Both the position numbers and the translations under genes were made by a program. The notes below the pieces were generated by a model. The model did no database searches. It was not told the DNA's origin and was given only the letters and a program-made list of their open reading frames with translations. From an uncultured Porphyromonadaceae bacterium (GTDB taxonomy: Bacteria; Bacteroidota; Bacteroidia; Bacteroidales; Muribaculaceae): DNA of 64,000 bases. The first letter of the stretch is position 1, and each line of letters begins with the position of its first letter. The stretch lies in assembly GCA_948467675.1 (NCBI GenBank), contig CAOKFI010000003.1, positions 62,001-126,000 on the forward strand, in the 5' to 3' direction. Of the stretch, positions 1 through 7,990 are shown piece after piece.

Positions 1-1665
1 CTTGAGCTTGTATACTGTATCGCCATCGGTCTCCGCAATGGGCCGGAATGCCAGCTCATCGCCTATACGCTCCTCTATGATATAGCCTGTAGGCATGGCG
101 GTCGGTTCCAACGGGTCTGCCGTAGGCTGCCATGACAGCACCACTTCGCCCGGAGCTCCCTGCATGACGGCAAACGATCGTACCGGCAACGGCTGCACTA
201 TGGCGGGTACCCCCTCGGCTGCAGACAGATAACGCAATATCCCTTTATATATCGCACGGCTTACGGTAAACCGGAATCCGGGATCGAGCCCGTATTTCAT
301 ATCGGCGAAATTCTGATGCGACAGCAGTTCGAGCAGCATCGCCGGAACCTGAGGTATACGCGCCTCGGCATAGCTCTTGTCCCACATCTGCCGCCGCGTC
401 CATTCCGGCTCGTATGTCGCCCGGACATCCGATACGATCGACGTCATAACAGCGTCAGTCAGATCGCGCGACAGATAGCGAGTGCGTCCGTCGGCAAATT
501 TCTTGCCTTTTTCCGTACAATATATGCCTAAAGTACCGATTATGGTATCGTCCGTCTTGGTACCCGCATCGGTGTGGAACGCAAACGAAAGATCTATCGG
601 TATTCCGAGCCCCTGCTCCTTAGGCAGCCGGCACGAACCTCCGGCAAGCCAGTTGACCCATGCGCCACGGCAGCGGTAATCGTCATTATAATCGTTCTCG
701 CCCGCTGTCGGAGTATACACAGAATCCGGTACTCCGGCCCACTGCAGCCAGTAGCGCGCCCCCTCGGTGAAACGCGGATAGCCGCTGGTATGGTATTCGT
801 AATCGACTGCCGGATCTCCGGATGCGACACGTCTTGCCACATTGCCCATGCCTCCGCCTATCTTCACCGCATCGGCCGTCACTACAGCACCATGCGCGGC
901 CGAAATGTTATCCATCTCCACAACCGGTTTATCTCCACGTCCGGCTTTCAGCGGAAAATGTCCGAGATATACCCACGTACCGCCGCCCATACGCTGGTTG
1001 ACGGTAACCCGCCGCGTACCGGCCTGTGAATTGATCCGGTATGTAACATCGGGTGCGCTTTCTGGCAGTGTGGCATAACTGACATATACCGCGTATGTGC
1101 CGTCGGCCGGAATCTCGGCATGCCATGAGGCTGTCGACACATCCGACGGCTTCTCAACCGCCTTGACCATACGCACACCACCGTTGCGGAACATATTGTC
1201 GCCATCCTCGAGCGTGGCTTTCGTATAGCCGAAGCCTGCTGCCGGGGCATCGCTCCAACGACGCTTGCCGTGATGCTCTGAATAGCCGTCATAGGCATAC
1301 CCTCCGTCGCGGTCCACGATAACCTCATAGCGGGATGTATCGCGCTCTCGCGGAGTCATGACATATGCTCCCGCATTTTCGAGCATCGGAATCAGAAAAG
1401 GAAGCACATAGCTCTGCGGATAGAGATCCTCGACCGTCTGGAATATGCGGGCTCGTTGCCACTCCCAACGGTCGAGTTTCTGTTCAAAATACCATCCGTG
1501 GCTCTGCCACAAAGCTATATTGCGGCCGTCGAGACTCCCCGAGAAACCATCGCGGGTGACAAACCGGTCTACAGCCATAGCCGGCACCGCACCGGCCATA
1601 ACAAGCACACATGCTACATACGGCGCCAACCGACGCCACGACGAAATTATATCTTGTATTCGCAC
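1..1665 (-). CDS. Secreted N-acetylmuramoyl-L-alanine amidase-like protein with golvesin/xanthan-lyase-type insert (3' end outside window)
   Basis: The reading frame is open from a GTG at 1665 to the window edge (555 codons), so the C-terminus is missing. The N-terminus is a signal peptide (about residues 1-31, ending AMA). The amidase_3 fold is recognisable: H56 in QSHGW and E69 in RWEWQ as likely zinc ligands, H363 in FHTDAG, and a Glu in MLLELLS as likely catalytic residue. A golvesin/xanthan-lyase-like beta domain (about 120-275) sits between the two amidase halves. The visible C-terminus resembles a fibronectin type III domain. Family proteins cleave the peptidoglycan stem peptide; the real substrate is unknown. 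No in-frame ATG lies upstream, and a -7 box on the minus strand (1730-1737) with a TTTG complement at 1761-1764 supports transcription starting just upstream of the GTG. Confidence 0.8.
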   Translation of the reverse strand, partial: MRIQDIISSWRRLAPYVACVLVMAGAVPAMAVDRFVTRDGFSGSLDGRNIALWQSHGWYFEQKLDRWEWQRARIFQTVEDLYPQSYVLPFLIPMLENAGAYVMTPRERDTSRYEVIVDRDGGYAYDGYSEHHGKRRWSDAPAAGFGYTKATLEDGDNMFRNGGVRMVKAVEKPSDVSTASWHAEIPADGTYAVYVSYATLPESAPDVTYRINSQAGTRRVTVNQRMGGGTWVYLGHFPLKAGRGDKPVVEMDNISAAHGAVVTADAVKIGGGMGNVARRVASGDPAVDYEYHTSGYPRFTEGARYWLQWAGVPDSVYTPTAGENDYNDDYRCRGAWVNWLAGGSCRLPKEQGLGIPIDLSFAFHTDAGTKTDDTIIGTLGIYCTEKGKKFADGRTRYLSRDLTDAVMTSIVSDVRATYEPEWTRRQMWDKSYAEARIPQVPAMLLELLSHQNFADMKYGLDPGFRFTVSRAIYKGILRYLSAAEGVPAIVQPLPVRSFAVMQGAPGEVVLSWQPTADPLEPTAMPTGYIIEERIGDELAFRPIAETDGDTVYKLK

Positions 1666-1729
1666 TATTATCAGATCAGTATTAGGATTACTCAGAATGA
1701 TGACAACGCCATCGCGCCGCCCTACCCCA

Positions 1730-1764
1730 CAAAGTTAACATAATCCTTTTATTCAGTGCTCAAA
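1730..1764 (-). promoter_or_regulatory. Bacteroidetes-type promoter for the amidase gene
   Basis: On the minus strand TAACTTTG (1737-1730) matches the TAnnTTTG -7 consensus, with TTTG (1764-1761) as -33 element at a 23-base spacing. Transcription would start near 1724, about 60 bases before the GTG start. Confidence 0.55.
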
Positions 1765-1865
1765 CCTCAAACCAAAACGCCATCCGCAAAATATTTATTA
1801 ACATTTAACTACATGTTTTATATCAGCATTGCCGCATTGTGACATCGCTCTTATCTAAAAACGTG

Positions 1866-1904
1866 CGTAAGGGACTCGCGGCATCACTCCGTGAATCCCT
1901 TACG
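1866..1904 (-). terminator. Hairpin after the two-lipoprotein operon
   Basis: Arms CGTAAGGGA (1866-1874) and TCCCTTACG (1896-1904) pair perfectly, and the pairing continues inward with mismatches. It lies about 55 bases after the stop of the minus-strand SH3-like lipoprotein, where a terminator would be expected. The rest of the 293-base gap between the two genes holds only the amidase promoter. Confidence 0.6.
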
Positions 1905-1958
1905 TTCTATTTAAATAAAGGTTATCGGCCTATCTATTCATTTAGCCGGAATGGCTGT

Positions 1959-2630
1959 TCATTCCCAGTCATCGGTATCGAAGCCGGAGCCGGAGTTGGC
2001 CGGCATAAAGAGCCGTCCGGCGATATACACGCCATGCCGGCCTACGATATCCTCATAGACAACAATCGGCTGTTCCAGCTTTTCACCGGTCTCCTCGCCA
2101 TATTCCACCTGCTCGGTAAGAAGCAGATACCCGACTTTCGACATCCCTTTATAATAGGTCTGATATCCTCTGATACGACCATCGAAATATGCAAGCGACT
2201 CAGACCGTAAAGCACCTACCTCATTGCCGTCACCGGCTTTCCAGAATGACCAGCCCACAGTCTGTTCGTATTCCTCTGTTACATCCGTATTGACCAGATA
2301 CGCCTCGTCCACCTCCTGCTCGGCAAGCTCAGGGGCAAGAAGCGGAAAGTTGGCATGAAACATGCAAAGAGTGTCTATATACCCCTCGCTTCCGGTGGCG
2401 ATATTGCGCACTTTCACCCATCCGTCGGCAGGAAAGTCCACATAGCGTAATATCTCACCCATTGAAGGAGTTGCGACAGTCGACGATCCGGCATCAGGTG
2501 CCGATTTCAACTCTACACCGGCCATCTTTACGGCAACGTATGTCTCCGGAACCTCATTGGCACACGACACCGCCATCACAGAGGCTCCGCCGACAAACAT
2601 CAGCGCTGCTTTTAGAACTATTGATTTCAT
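1959..2630 (-). CDS. Lipoprotein with bacterial SH3-like domain
   Basis: About 223 residues. The ATG at 2630 is preferred over the in-frame ATG at 2660 because it gives a compact lipoprotein signal (MKSIVLKAALMF...VMAVSC, lipidated Cys near residue 23) and starts 14 bases after the stop of the preceding lipoprotein gene. Residues about 35-85 (VELKSAPDAGS...GWVKVR...GYID) look like an SH3_3-type module, a fold often used to bind peptidoglycan or peptides. The rest is unassigned. It is the last gene of the kinase/regulator/lipoprotein series and is followed by a hairpin at 1866-1904. Function unknown. Confidence 0.7.
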   Translation of the reverse strand: MKSIVLKAALMFVGGASVMAVSCANEVPETYVAVKMAGVELKSAPDAGSSTVATPSMGEILRYVDFPADGWVKVRNIATGSEGYIDTLCMFHANFPLLAPELAEQEVDEAYLVNTDVTEEYEQTVGWSFWKAGDGNEVGALRSESLAYFDGRIRGYQTYYKGMSKVGYLLLTEQVEYGEETGEKLEQPIVVYEDIVGRHGVYIAGRLFMPANSGSGFDTDDWE

Positions 2631-2644
2631 GTTACCTGACATTT

Positions 2645-3043
2645 TTATTTTTCCGACCACATCCCTTTCAGGTCTTCCTTCATGCGTTCCTGAAATTCCT
2701 CGGCTGCTTTCGTCTGAGACTCCGACACCACACGTTTCGACGCTGTTGCCATCGAGTTTACTCGCCAGCCTAATTTCTCATAGGTCTCTATAAAGTCATA
2801 ATCCTCATCTGTGAAGCCCTTTGTTCCATCAGCATTTTCTCTCTTAATGCCAGGCTTATACACATCTTCCCAACCGCCTTTGAGCAAAGCGAGCATTTCA
2901 TCGAAATCGTCTGCGGTAAGTTGCTCGAATTTCTTATTGCATAACTCCTGCGCACGCTCCTGATTCCAGGATGGGCCTCCGCACGCTGTAAGAATAATAC
3001 ACGACAGGCATATCGCCATCACATAACATACAATTTTTTTCAT
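2645..3043 (-). CDS. Small hypothetical lipoprotein
   Basis: 132 residues with a clear lipoprotein signal (MKKIVCYVMA...IILTAC, Cys near 21). The mature part is short, charged and probably helical, with an LTADDFDEMLALLK stretch and a basic/acidic C-terminal helix (FQERMKEDLKGMW). I do not recognise the family. It starts 32 bases after the response regulator stop with no TAnnTTTG motif between them, so it is probably cotranscribed with the kinase-regulator pair, and it runs into the SH3-like lipoprotein gene. The envelope location next to a two-component system suggests it is a target of, or accessory to, that system (inference). Confidence 0.7.
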   Translation of the reverse strand: MKKIVCYVMAICLSCIILTACGGPSWNQERAQELCNKKFEQLTADDFDEMLALLKGGWEDVYKPGIKRENADGTKGFTDEDYDFIETYEKLGWRVNSMATASKRVVSESQTKAAEEFQERMKEDLKGMWSEK

Positions 3044-3075
3044 GATAAATTAATATTAAGTTGTCTTACATCCGA

Positions 3076-3714
3076 TCAGAAGCGGTGAGTCGGGAGCAGC
3101 CCGTGAGCAATCGCATTAAGCATCAGCTCTGCCGAATTACGGGCCTGCAGCTTGCTCAGCAGGTGACGGCGGTGGGTCTCTATGGTATTGGGACTTAAAC
3201 CCATTTCGGCCGCGATATCGTTGGTTTTCTTTCCGGAAGCTATCAGCCGCAGCACTTCAAGCTCTTTAGGACTCGGCATCTCGTAAGTCTCTATCAGGCG
3301 CCTGAGCCGTGCGGCACGTTTACAGAAATAGGTACCTTCGTCAGCCACACGGCATATCGCGGTGGCGATTTCATTTGAAAGCGCATCCTTGAACAGAATC
3401 CCCTCCACCTTTGCATCGAAATAGTCTTTGATGATCCACAACTCCTCATGGATGGTATTCACTATTATTTTGATCGCCGGACATTTCTTGCGTATTTCGC
3501 GAAGCAGGGTTATTCCCGATGCATCCGGAAGCTCGACATCAAGCAGACAAAGATCATACGTGCGCACCGACGCCAGAGAGAGAGCGTCGGCCGCTGTCAT
3601 GGCTACATCCACATGGCATCTGTCTCCGAGACTGTCCTCTATAAGATGGCGCATGCCTCGAAGCACAATGTCATGGTCATCAACAAGTAAGATTTTCAGC
3701 TCAGATTTTGCCAT
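3076..3714 (-). CDS. LuxR/NarL-type response regulator
   Basis: 212 residues from ATG 3714; an in-frame ATG at 3735 would add seven unlikely residues. The receiver domain (1-120) has the acidic pair D12-D13 in VDDHD, the phosphoacceptor D59 in CLLDV and K109 in LFKD. The C-terminal LuxR helix-turn-helix (about 148-205) carries SPKELEVLRLIASG, SPNTIETHRRHLLSKL and typical spacing. It is a DNA-binding regulator most likely phosphorylated by the TPR histidine kinase encoded immediately upstream (stop at 3808). The 93-base gap between them contains only a small hairpin (TCACGG/CCGTGA). Probable targets include its own operon and the two lipoproteins behind it (inference). Confidence 0.93.
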   Translation of the reverse strand: MAKSELKILLVDDHDIVLRGMRHLIEDSLGDRCHVDVAMTAADALSLASVRTYDLCLLDVELPDASGITLLREIRKKCPAIKIIVNTIHEELWIIKDYFDAKVEGILFKDALSNEIATAICRVADEGTYFCKRAARLRRLIETYEMPSPKELEVLRLIASGKKTNDIAAEMGLSPNTIETHRRHLLSKLQARNSAELMLNAIAHGLLPTHRF

Positions 3715-3807
3715 GCGTGGAACAAACGTTGTCAAATGAATTTACACCGCAAAATAAAGCAAATACCATGGCACCTGAATCACGGAAATCCGTGAGCAAA
3801 GGAGTTT

Positions 3808-5592
3808 TTATTGAGGAAATCTGATCGACATCACGTTAAATCCGCCTTTTTCGGCAACTGTCATAGACCCCTCGAGCGCTTTCACACGGCGGTTCAGATT
3901 CTCGATGCCGAGACCGGACGACTCCACTCCCGATGGATCGAACGGCACACCGTTGTCCGATATTTCAAGTATAATCCCATCTCCAGTATGCCTCAGATCG
4001 ACTACCGCTCCGGTCGCGGAATTGTGACGGCGAAGATTCGCGATCCACTCCTGTATTATCCGGTAGAGATTGATCGCCTTCTCCGGATCGATGTCGACAT
4101 CCTGCTCCGGGGGCGTGTAGCTTACAAAACCGTCGCTCTTTTGAGCATAGGCCGCTATCAGCTGCGGAAGCGACAAGCCGTTGAAACGCGGCGGAAGCAG
4201 TTCGTGCGATATGAAACGGACATCTTTGCGCGCCGAACGCACCATATCGGTCACCTCCTTTGTGTCACAGTTACGCGAGCCAAGCATCAGCTCGATCCCG
4301 AGCAGATCATTGCACACTCCGTCGTGGAGCTCATGGGCAAGACGCCCGCGCTCCTGCTCTATTCCGTCAAGACGCGAACGGATATTCTCGATCTCGATTT
4401 TCCGGCGCCGGGAGCGAAGATAGACCAAAAGCAGAAGCGTAGCGATAACAATCGCTGCTGTGATGACAGCTATTACGGTATCGCGGCGCGACTTTTCCGA
4501 TTCCAGATTGGCGATAGCCAATTCCTTCTCAGCTGTATGATAGCGCACATTAAGATCCGAAATCTGCTGGTTGATCGCGCTGTTGTGGATGCTGTCGGCT
4601 ATAGCTATGGCGGTACGGTACGCCTCATCCATCTGCTCGATATCGCCGAGACCCTTGTAATTGAGCGCTATCCGCTGCCATAGCCGGTCGAGCGACATAA
4701 ACGGATGCGAATCCTGCATTGCGAGTATCTTCTTCTGTATATCCAGACTCTCGCGGTAACGTCCCATCGCCGTAAGCACCACAAAGCACTGTTCGAGAAA
4801 GCCGACAGATTCTATCGACGCCTCAGGCACACGGTCCAGAACGGCTCGGCCACGGGCTATATAGCAGCTCACCGAATCGGGATTCCCCAGACGGTTGTGC
4901 ATGGCTATTATTGAAGCATACGTTTTCAGCATATAGCGCGGAATCCCATTTTGCTCCGCCACGCCGATAATACCACGCTGCGTGGAGAGACCCCTCTCAT
5001 ACTCGCCGGCCAGAAAAAGAGCCGACCCCAGCGACGACGCAGCATAGATCTGCGTCTCGATATCATCAGTCTGACGTGCTTTGGCGAGACCCTTTTCCGC
5101 AAACGGCACAGCCTCCTCAAAGCGACCCTGATTGGCGAAAAGCACAGCTATCGAGGTGAGTATATTCGCTTCCAGATCGGGAACATCGACCGTTTCAAGC
5201 ATTGCGAGCGCACGGTTGTAGCATATCAGAGACGAATCCGGCTGCTGGCTCACCCGATATGCGACTCCGAGATCGGAAAGCGCGTTGACACACGCAACAG
5301 TATCGGAAAGATCTTCCGCAAGTCGCACAGCCTGGCCGAAATCGGCTATCGCCGCAGGATAGTCACCGAGCGTAAACGATGCATTTCCCCTGATCGTCAA
5401 CAGCGAGACCAGTTCCGGCGTCGCATGCCCCGGCAACTTTCCGAGAGCAGCATCGCACAATATGATCGCACTGTCAGGATCAGTGTTGACATACGAGTCG
5501 ATGCGTTCTATGACATCCGTATCGACCGGAACCTCCGCTACAGCATAGAAAGCCGTGATAACAGCAAAAACAACATTCAGTATATTTTTCAT
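3808..5592 (-). CDS. Membrane TPR sensor histidine kinase (HisKA_3/NarX-DesK type)
   Basis: 594 residues from ATG 5592, chosen because the signal peptide (MKNILNVVFAVITAF...) starts there and a -7 box (5648-5641) lies just upstream; longer in-frame starts at 5610 and 5670 exist. A periplasmic TPR array spans about 35-340, a coiled segment about 345-370, and one transmembrane helix about 371-392. The HisKA_3 dimerisation motif is RGRLAHELHDG, with H423 the probable phosphorylated residue, followed by an HATPase_c domain with an N-box (EWIANLRRHN), SDNGVPF and SSGLGIENL. This Bacteroidetes class senses envelope signals through TPRs. Its partner is the response regulator downstream. Confidence 0.93.
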   Translation of the reverse strand: MKNILNVVFAVITAFYAVAEVPVDTDVIERIDSYVNTDPDSAIILCDAALGKLPGHATPELVSLLTIRGNASFTLGDYPAAIADFGQAVRLAEDLSDTVACVNALSDLGVAYRVSQQPDSSLICYNRALAMLETVDVPDLEANILTSIAVLFANQGRFEEAVPFAEKGLAKARQTDDIETQIYAASSLGSALFLAGEYERGLSTQRGIIGVAEQNGIPRYMLKTYASIIAMHNRLGNPDSVSCYIARGRAVLDRVPEASIESVGFLEQCFVVLTAMGRYRESLDIQKKILAMQDSHPFMSLDRLWQRIALNYKGLGDIEQMDEAYRTAIAIADSIHNSAINQQISDLNVRYHTAEKELAIANLESEKSRRDTVIAVITAAIVIATLLLLVYLRSRRRKIEIENIRSRLDGIEQERGRLAHELHDGVCNDLLGIELMLGSRNCDTKEVTDMVRSARKDVRFISHELLPPRFNGLSLPQLIAAYAQKSDGFVSYTPPEQDVDIDPEKAINLYRIIQEWIANLRRHNSATGAVVDLRHTGDGIILEISDNGVPFDPSGVESSGLGIENLNRRVKALEGSMTVAEKGGFNVMSIRFPQ

Positions 5593-5640
5593 AAAGTCAG
5601 TATTTCCCATCGAAATAAATGTGAATGGTATCAGATCGGA

Positions 5641-5648
5641 CAAATTTA
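5641..5648 (-). promoter_or_regulatory. -7 element for the histidine kinase gene
   Basis: Minus-strand TAAATTTG matches TAnnTTTG. Transcription from here would exclude the far upstream ATG at 5670 and supports the 5592 start. Confidence 0.45.
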
Positions 5649-5754
5649 CATAAACTTTTGCAACAGACACCCATATTGCGTATTAAACGGATCAAATAAA
5701 TTTGCTGCAAATCAAATCTGTCATCATACCGCTTCCGCATTCCACTTTTTTATA

Positions 5755-5762
5755 CTACCTTT
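5755..5762 (+). promoter_or_regulatory. -7 element for the LOG-family gene
   Basis: TACCTTTG matches TAnnTTTG, 33 bases before the ATG at 5796; it is divergent to the kinase promoter. Confidence 0.45.
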
Positions 5763-5795
5763 GCCATCCCTACTGTACAGAAACATCACATTAGC

Positions 5796-6347
5796 ATGAG
5801 AATAGCAGTCTACTGCTCAGCACGTCAGAATATTGCCGTCGAATATCAGGAAGCCGCCTCTGCTGTGGGACATTCGATCGGCGCCGGCGGACACACCCTC
5901 ATATACGGAGGTCTGTCACTGGGACTTATGGACATCGTGTCACGCGCCACAAAAAAAGCCGGAGGGCGAATAGTAGGAATCGTACCCGTATCCCGTACCG
6001 GACTCACATCCGACATCAACGACGAGACCATCCAGGTGGCCGACCTCAACGAGCGCAAAGCCAGGATGATCACCCTCTCCGACGCCTTCATCGCACTTCC
6101 GGGCGGCTACGGAACCCTCGACGAGCTGATGTCCACTCTCGCATTTTTAAAATTCACATCAAACGATACTAAACCCGTAATTGTGGTCAACACCGGAGGC
6201 CTGTTCGACCCGATGCTCCAGCAGCTGCGTCACATGGAAGCGCTCGGACTCACCGACAAATCCATCCTGAAGCGCATACATGTCGCCGACAACGCCGACG
6301 AATGTTGCAGGATGCTTCACGAAGCAGCCACCGCGCCACAGAAATAA
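5796..6347 (+). CDS. LOG-family nucleoside 5'-monophosphate phosphoribohydrolase (TIGR00730)
   Basis: 183 residues with a Rossmann-like fold. The hallmark PGGYGTLDE (102-110) matches the family PGGxGTxxE motif, and ERKARM (86-91) supplies the conserved Arg. Characterised members cleave the N-glycosidic bond of AMP or N6-modified AMP, releasing base and ribose 5-phosphate; many bacterial members are annotated only as Rossmann-fold proteins. Cytosolic. Length is normal for the family. It sits 17 bases before the cobalamin adenosyltransferase gene, so the two are probably cotranscribed, although no metabolic link is obvious. Confidence 0.88.
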   Translation: MRIAVYCSARQNIAVEYQEAASAVGHSIGAGGHTLIYGGLSLGLMDIVSRATKKAGGRIVGIVPVSRTGLTSDINDETIQVADLNERKARMITLSDAFIALPGGYGTLDELMSTLAFLKFTSNDTKPVIVVNTGGLFDPMLQQLRHMEALGLTDKSILKRIHVADNADECCRMLHEAATAPQK

Positions 6348-6364
6348 ACCTACCATACACTGTT

Positions 6365-6916
6365 ATGAAAAAAAGCATTATCTACACAGGGACCGGCGAT
6401 CAGGGTACGACATCGCTGGCAGGAGGCAAACGCGTAGACAAAGACTGCATCCGCATCGAAGCCTACGGCACAATCGATGAGCTCAACGCCCAGATAGGCA
6501 TGCTCGCAACAGCACCGACACTTCAGCCCGAAGCAGTGCCACAGCTTATCCATATCCAGAACAAACTCTTCAACATCGGAGCCTATCTCGCCACCGAAGG
6601 AGCAACCTCCCCATTAGGACTGTCCGAAACCGACATCTCCGATCTCGAACACTCAATCGACGAAATGGATGCCGAACTGCCGCCACTCTCATCATTTGTA
6701 CTGCCCGGCGGATCGCGCCGTGCAGCCCTGTGCCACATGTGCCGCACCGTAGCCCGACGCGCCGAACGACGCATCATCACCCTGTCGCATCAGGCATACG
6801 TGGATCCGGTAGTCATTCGATACATCAACCGTCTTAGCGACTTCTTCTTTGTTTTTGCACGTTTTAACAACGTACACAACCAGTTCGACGAAATATTTTG
6901 GGATAAAAATTGTTAG
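6365..6916 (+). CDS. Corrinoid (cob(I)alamin) adenosyltransferase, PduO type
   Basis: 183 residues from ATG 6365, which gives the canonical N-terminus MKKSIIYTGTGDQG. The N-terminal TGTGDQGTTSLAGG segment binds ATP, and EAYGTIDELNAQIG and the later RRAALCHMCRTVARRAERR block are family signatures. The enzyme transfers the 5'-deoxyadenosyl group from ATP to cob(I)alamin, making the coenzyme for B12-dependent mutases. It is a five-helix-bundle trimer in the cytosol. Full length. It lies directly behind the LOG-family gene, 17 bases apart. Confidence 0.92.
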   Translation: MKKSIIYTGTGDQGTTSLAGGKRVDKDCIRIEAYGTIDELNAQIGMLATAPTLQPEAVPQLIHIQNKLFNIGAYLATEGATSPLGLSETDISDLEHSIDEMDAELPPLSSFVLPGGSRRAALCHMCRTVARRAERRIITLSHQAYVDPVVIRYINRLSDFFFVFARFNNVHNQFDEIFWDKNC

Positions 6917-7018
6917 TTATATGAATTTAGCTACTTTTGCGGAAATTTTTCCGGCAGTAGCCTGATTCATATTGTGAAATCCCATTATATCACCTATTAA
7001 TAAAAAACATAACCGACT

Positions 7019-7240
7019 ATGTATTGGACACTTGAACTGGCATCGAAGCTCGAAGACGCACCATGGCCCGCAACCAAGGATGAGTTGATAGACTATGCAA
7101 TGCGTTCGGGAGCACCGTTGGAAGTAATCGAAAACCTACAGGAAATGGAAGACGAAGGCGAGACCTACGAATGCATCGAAGACATCTGGCCCGACTACCC
7201 CAGCAAAGAAGACTTCTTCTTCAACGAAGAAGAATATTAA
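7019..7240 (+). CDS. DUF2795 small acidic protein; 3' end is the apparent island attachment site
   Basis: 73 residues, very acidic, with the DUF2795-like sequence PWPATKDELIDYAMRSGAP (residues 15-34) and the C-terminal tail DFFFNEEEY. Small proteins of this type are widespread in Bacteroidetes; function is not established. There is an AT-rich 100-base upstream gap. The last codons (7217-7238) are repeated exactly at 11858-11879, and a degraded version lies near 16791-16812. In each case a hairpin follows, here at 7283-7322. This suggests that mobile DNA has inserted at the 3' end of this gene while restoring its coding sequence. Confidence 0.85.
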   Translation: MYWTLELASKLEDAPWPATKDELIDYAMRSGAPLEVIENLQEMEDEGETYECIEDIWPDYPSKEDFFFNEEEY

Positions 7241-7243
7241 TTG
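7217..7243 (+). repeat. Putative attachment repeat, copy 1 (3' end of the DUF2795 gene)
   Basis: The 22 bases 7217-7238 recur identically at 11858-11879; with one mismatch the match extends to 27 bases (7217-7243 against 11858-11884). The core encodes FFNEEEY plus the stop. It marks the left border of the AT-rich island. Confidence 0.65.
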
Positions 7244-7282
7244 AAAATTAGCCGGAATTGCCGGCATAAATATTTGAAATAC

Positions 7283-7322
7283 AAGCGATTGACAAGCAAG
7301 GAAATACACTTGTCAATCGCTT
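7283..7322 (+). terminator. Rho-independent terminator after the DUF2795 gene
   Basis: A perfect 14-base stem (7283-7296 with 7309-7322) with a 12-base loop and an overlapping T run (7321-7325). Similar hairpins built on GGACAA/TTGTCC follow the other two repeat copies. Confidence 0.85.
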
Positions 7323-7326
7323 TTTA

Positions 7327-7533
7327 TTGTGTTTTGCCACAGAAGATGAACCCCGTATCTACGACAACAAAGCACTGATGGCTCTCCTCGGCGTAAAAGA
7401 TCGCTATCTGAAACGCCTCCGCGACAACGGTCTCCTCGGTTACTCCCGCCACGGATACAAATACTGGTACACCCAAGCCGACGTTGACTGCTTTCTCTCT
7501 CAATGTCATTATGCGCCATTCGCGGGCATATAG
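7327..7533 (+). pseudogene. 5'-truncated helix-turn-helix (MerR/excisionase-like) protein remnant
   Basis: About 68 residues readable from a TTG at 7327. The sequence EDEPRIYDNKALMALLG, VKDRYLKRLRDNGLLGYSRHG and KYWYTQADVDCFL is the winged-helix DNA-binding part of a small HTH protein that, from memory of the family, is common on Bacteroides conjugative and mobilisable elements and is normally about 100 residues with an extra N-terminal helix. The frame stays open upstream through the DUF2795 terminator but has no start codon or family-like sequence there, so the 5' part was probably lost at the island junction. A non-consensus C-terminal Cys (VDCFL) may also reflect decay. It could be a relic of an excisionase. 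Confidence 0.6.
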
Positions 7534-7591
7534 AGTATGTAAAACATAAGACGCATGTCCCATGTCAGATATGCGTCTTATGTTTTAGTAG

Positions 7592-7990
7592 TTATTTCCG
7601 ATGCAAGATGATTACCTCATCTAACTTTTGAAGATTGCCAATATCAACATTCTGTCGATTGAAATATTTTCCCGAATGGATTTGAATCAACTTATCTGTA
7701 TGTTTATTATAAAGAACAATCACATGGAATATTTCTTTATTTTTGAGAATGTCTGCGAAGAACAAATCTGCAAGTTCTTCCAAAGTATACCCATCTACTT
7801 TCTTAATAGTCACCACACAAGTACCATCATTCTCGCTGTGATATTCCAGTAGATTCGTGTCATAATCTGACTCTTCCGGCAACCATTCATTATCATGCAG
7901 AAAAGCCCTGAGAGTTAAGAAGGATTCTGTTTTAATGGTCTTACCCCTAAAACAGAATCTGAAGGTTATAGTGTTATCCTCCACTTTCAT
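7592..7990 (-). CDS. Hypothetical protein (132 aa), third gene of the LRR operon
   Basis: 132 residues without signal peptide or membrane segment. It is rich in beta-forming and charged residues (TITFRFCFRGKTIKT, GTCVVTIKKVDGY, IFHVIVLYNK) with an acidic helix ELADLFFADILKNKE. I do not recognise the family. Its ATG overlaps the stop of the LRR gene by four bases (ATGA), so translation is probably coupled. Base composition is AT-rich like the rest of the island. With the 83-residue protein two genes upstream it brackets a secreted LRR protein; a cytosolic partner or immunity-like role can only be guessed. Confidence 0.65.
   Translation of the reverse strand: MKVEDNTITFRFCFRGKTIKTESFLTLRAFLHDNEWLPEESDYDTNLLEYHSENDGTCVVTIKKVDGYTLEELADLFFADILKNKEIFHVIVLYNKHTDKLIQIHSGKYFNRQNVDIGNLQKLDEVIILHRK

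Noticed and set aside
4951..5799. 282-residue plus-strand open frame antisense to the kinase gene
   Set aside because: Shadow of the TPR region, with a basic low-information sequence.
7283..7322. Terminator hairpins as inverted repeats of an insertion sequence
   Set aside because: No transposase gene and no target-site duplication of IS type; the hairpins sit at gene ends.
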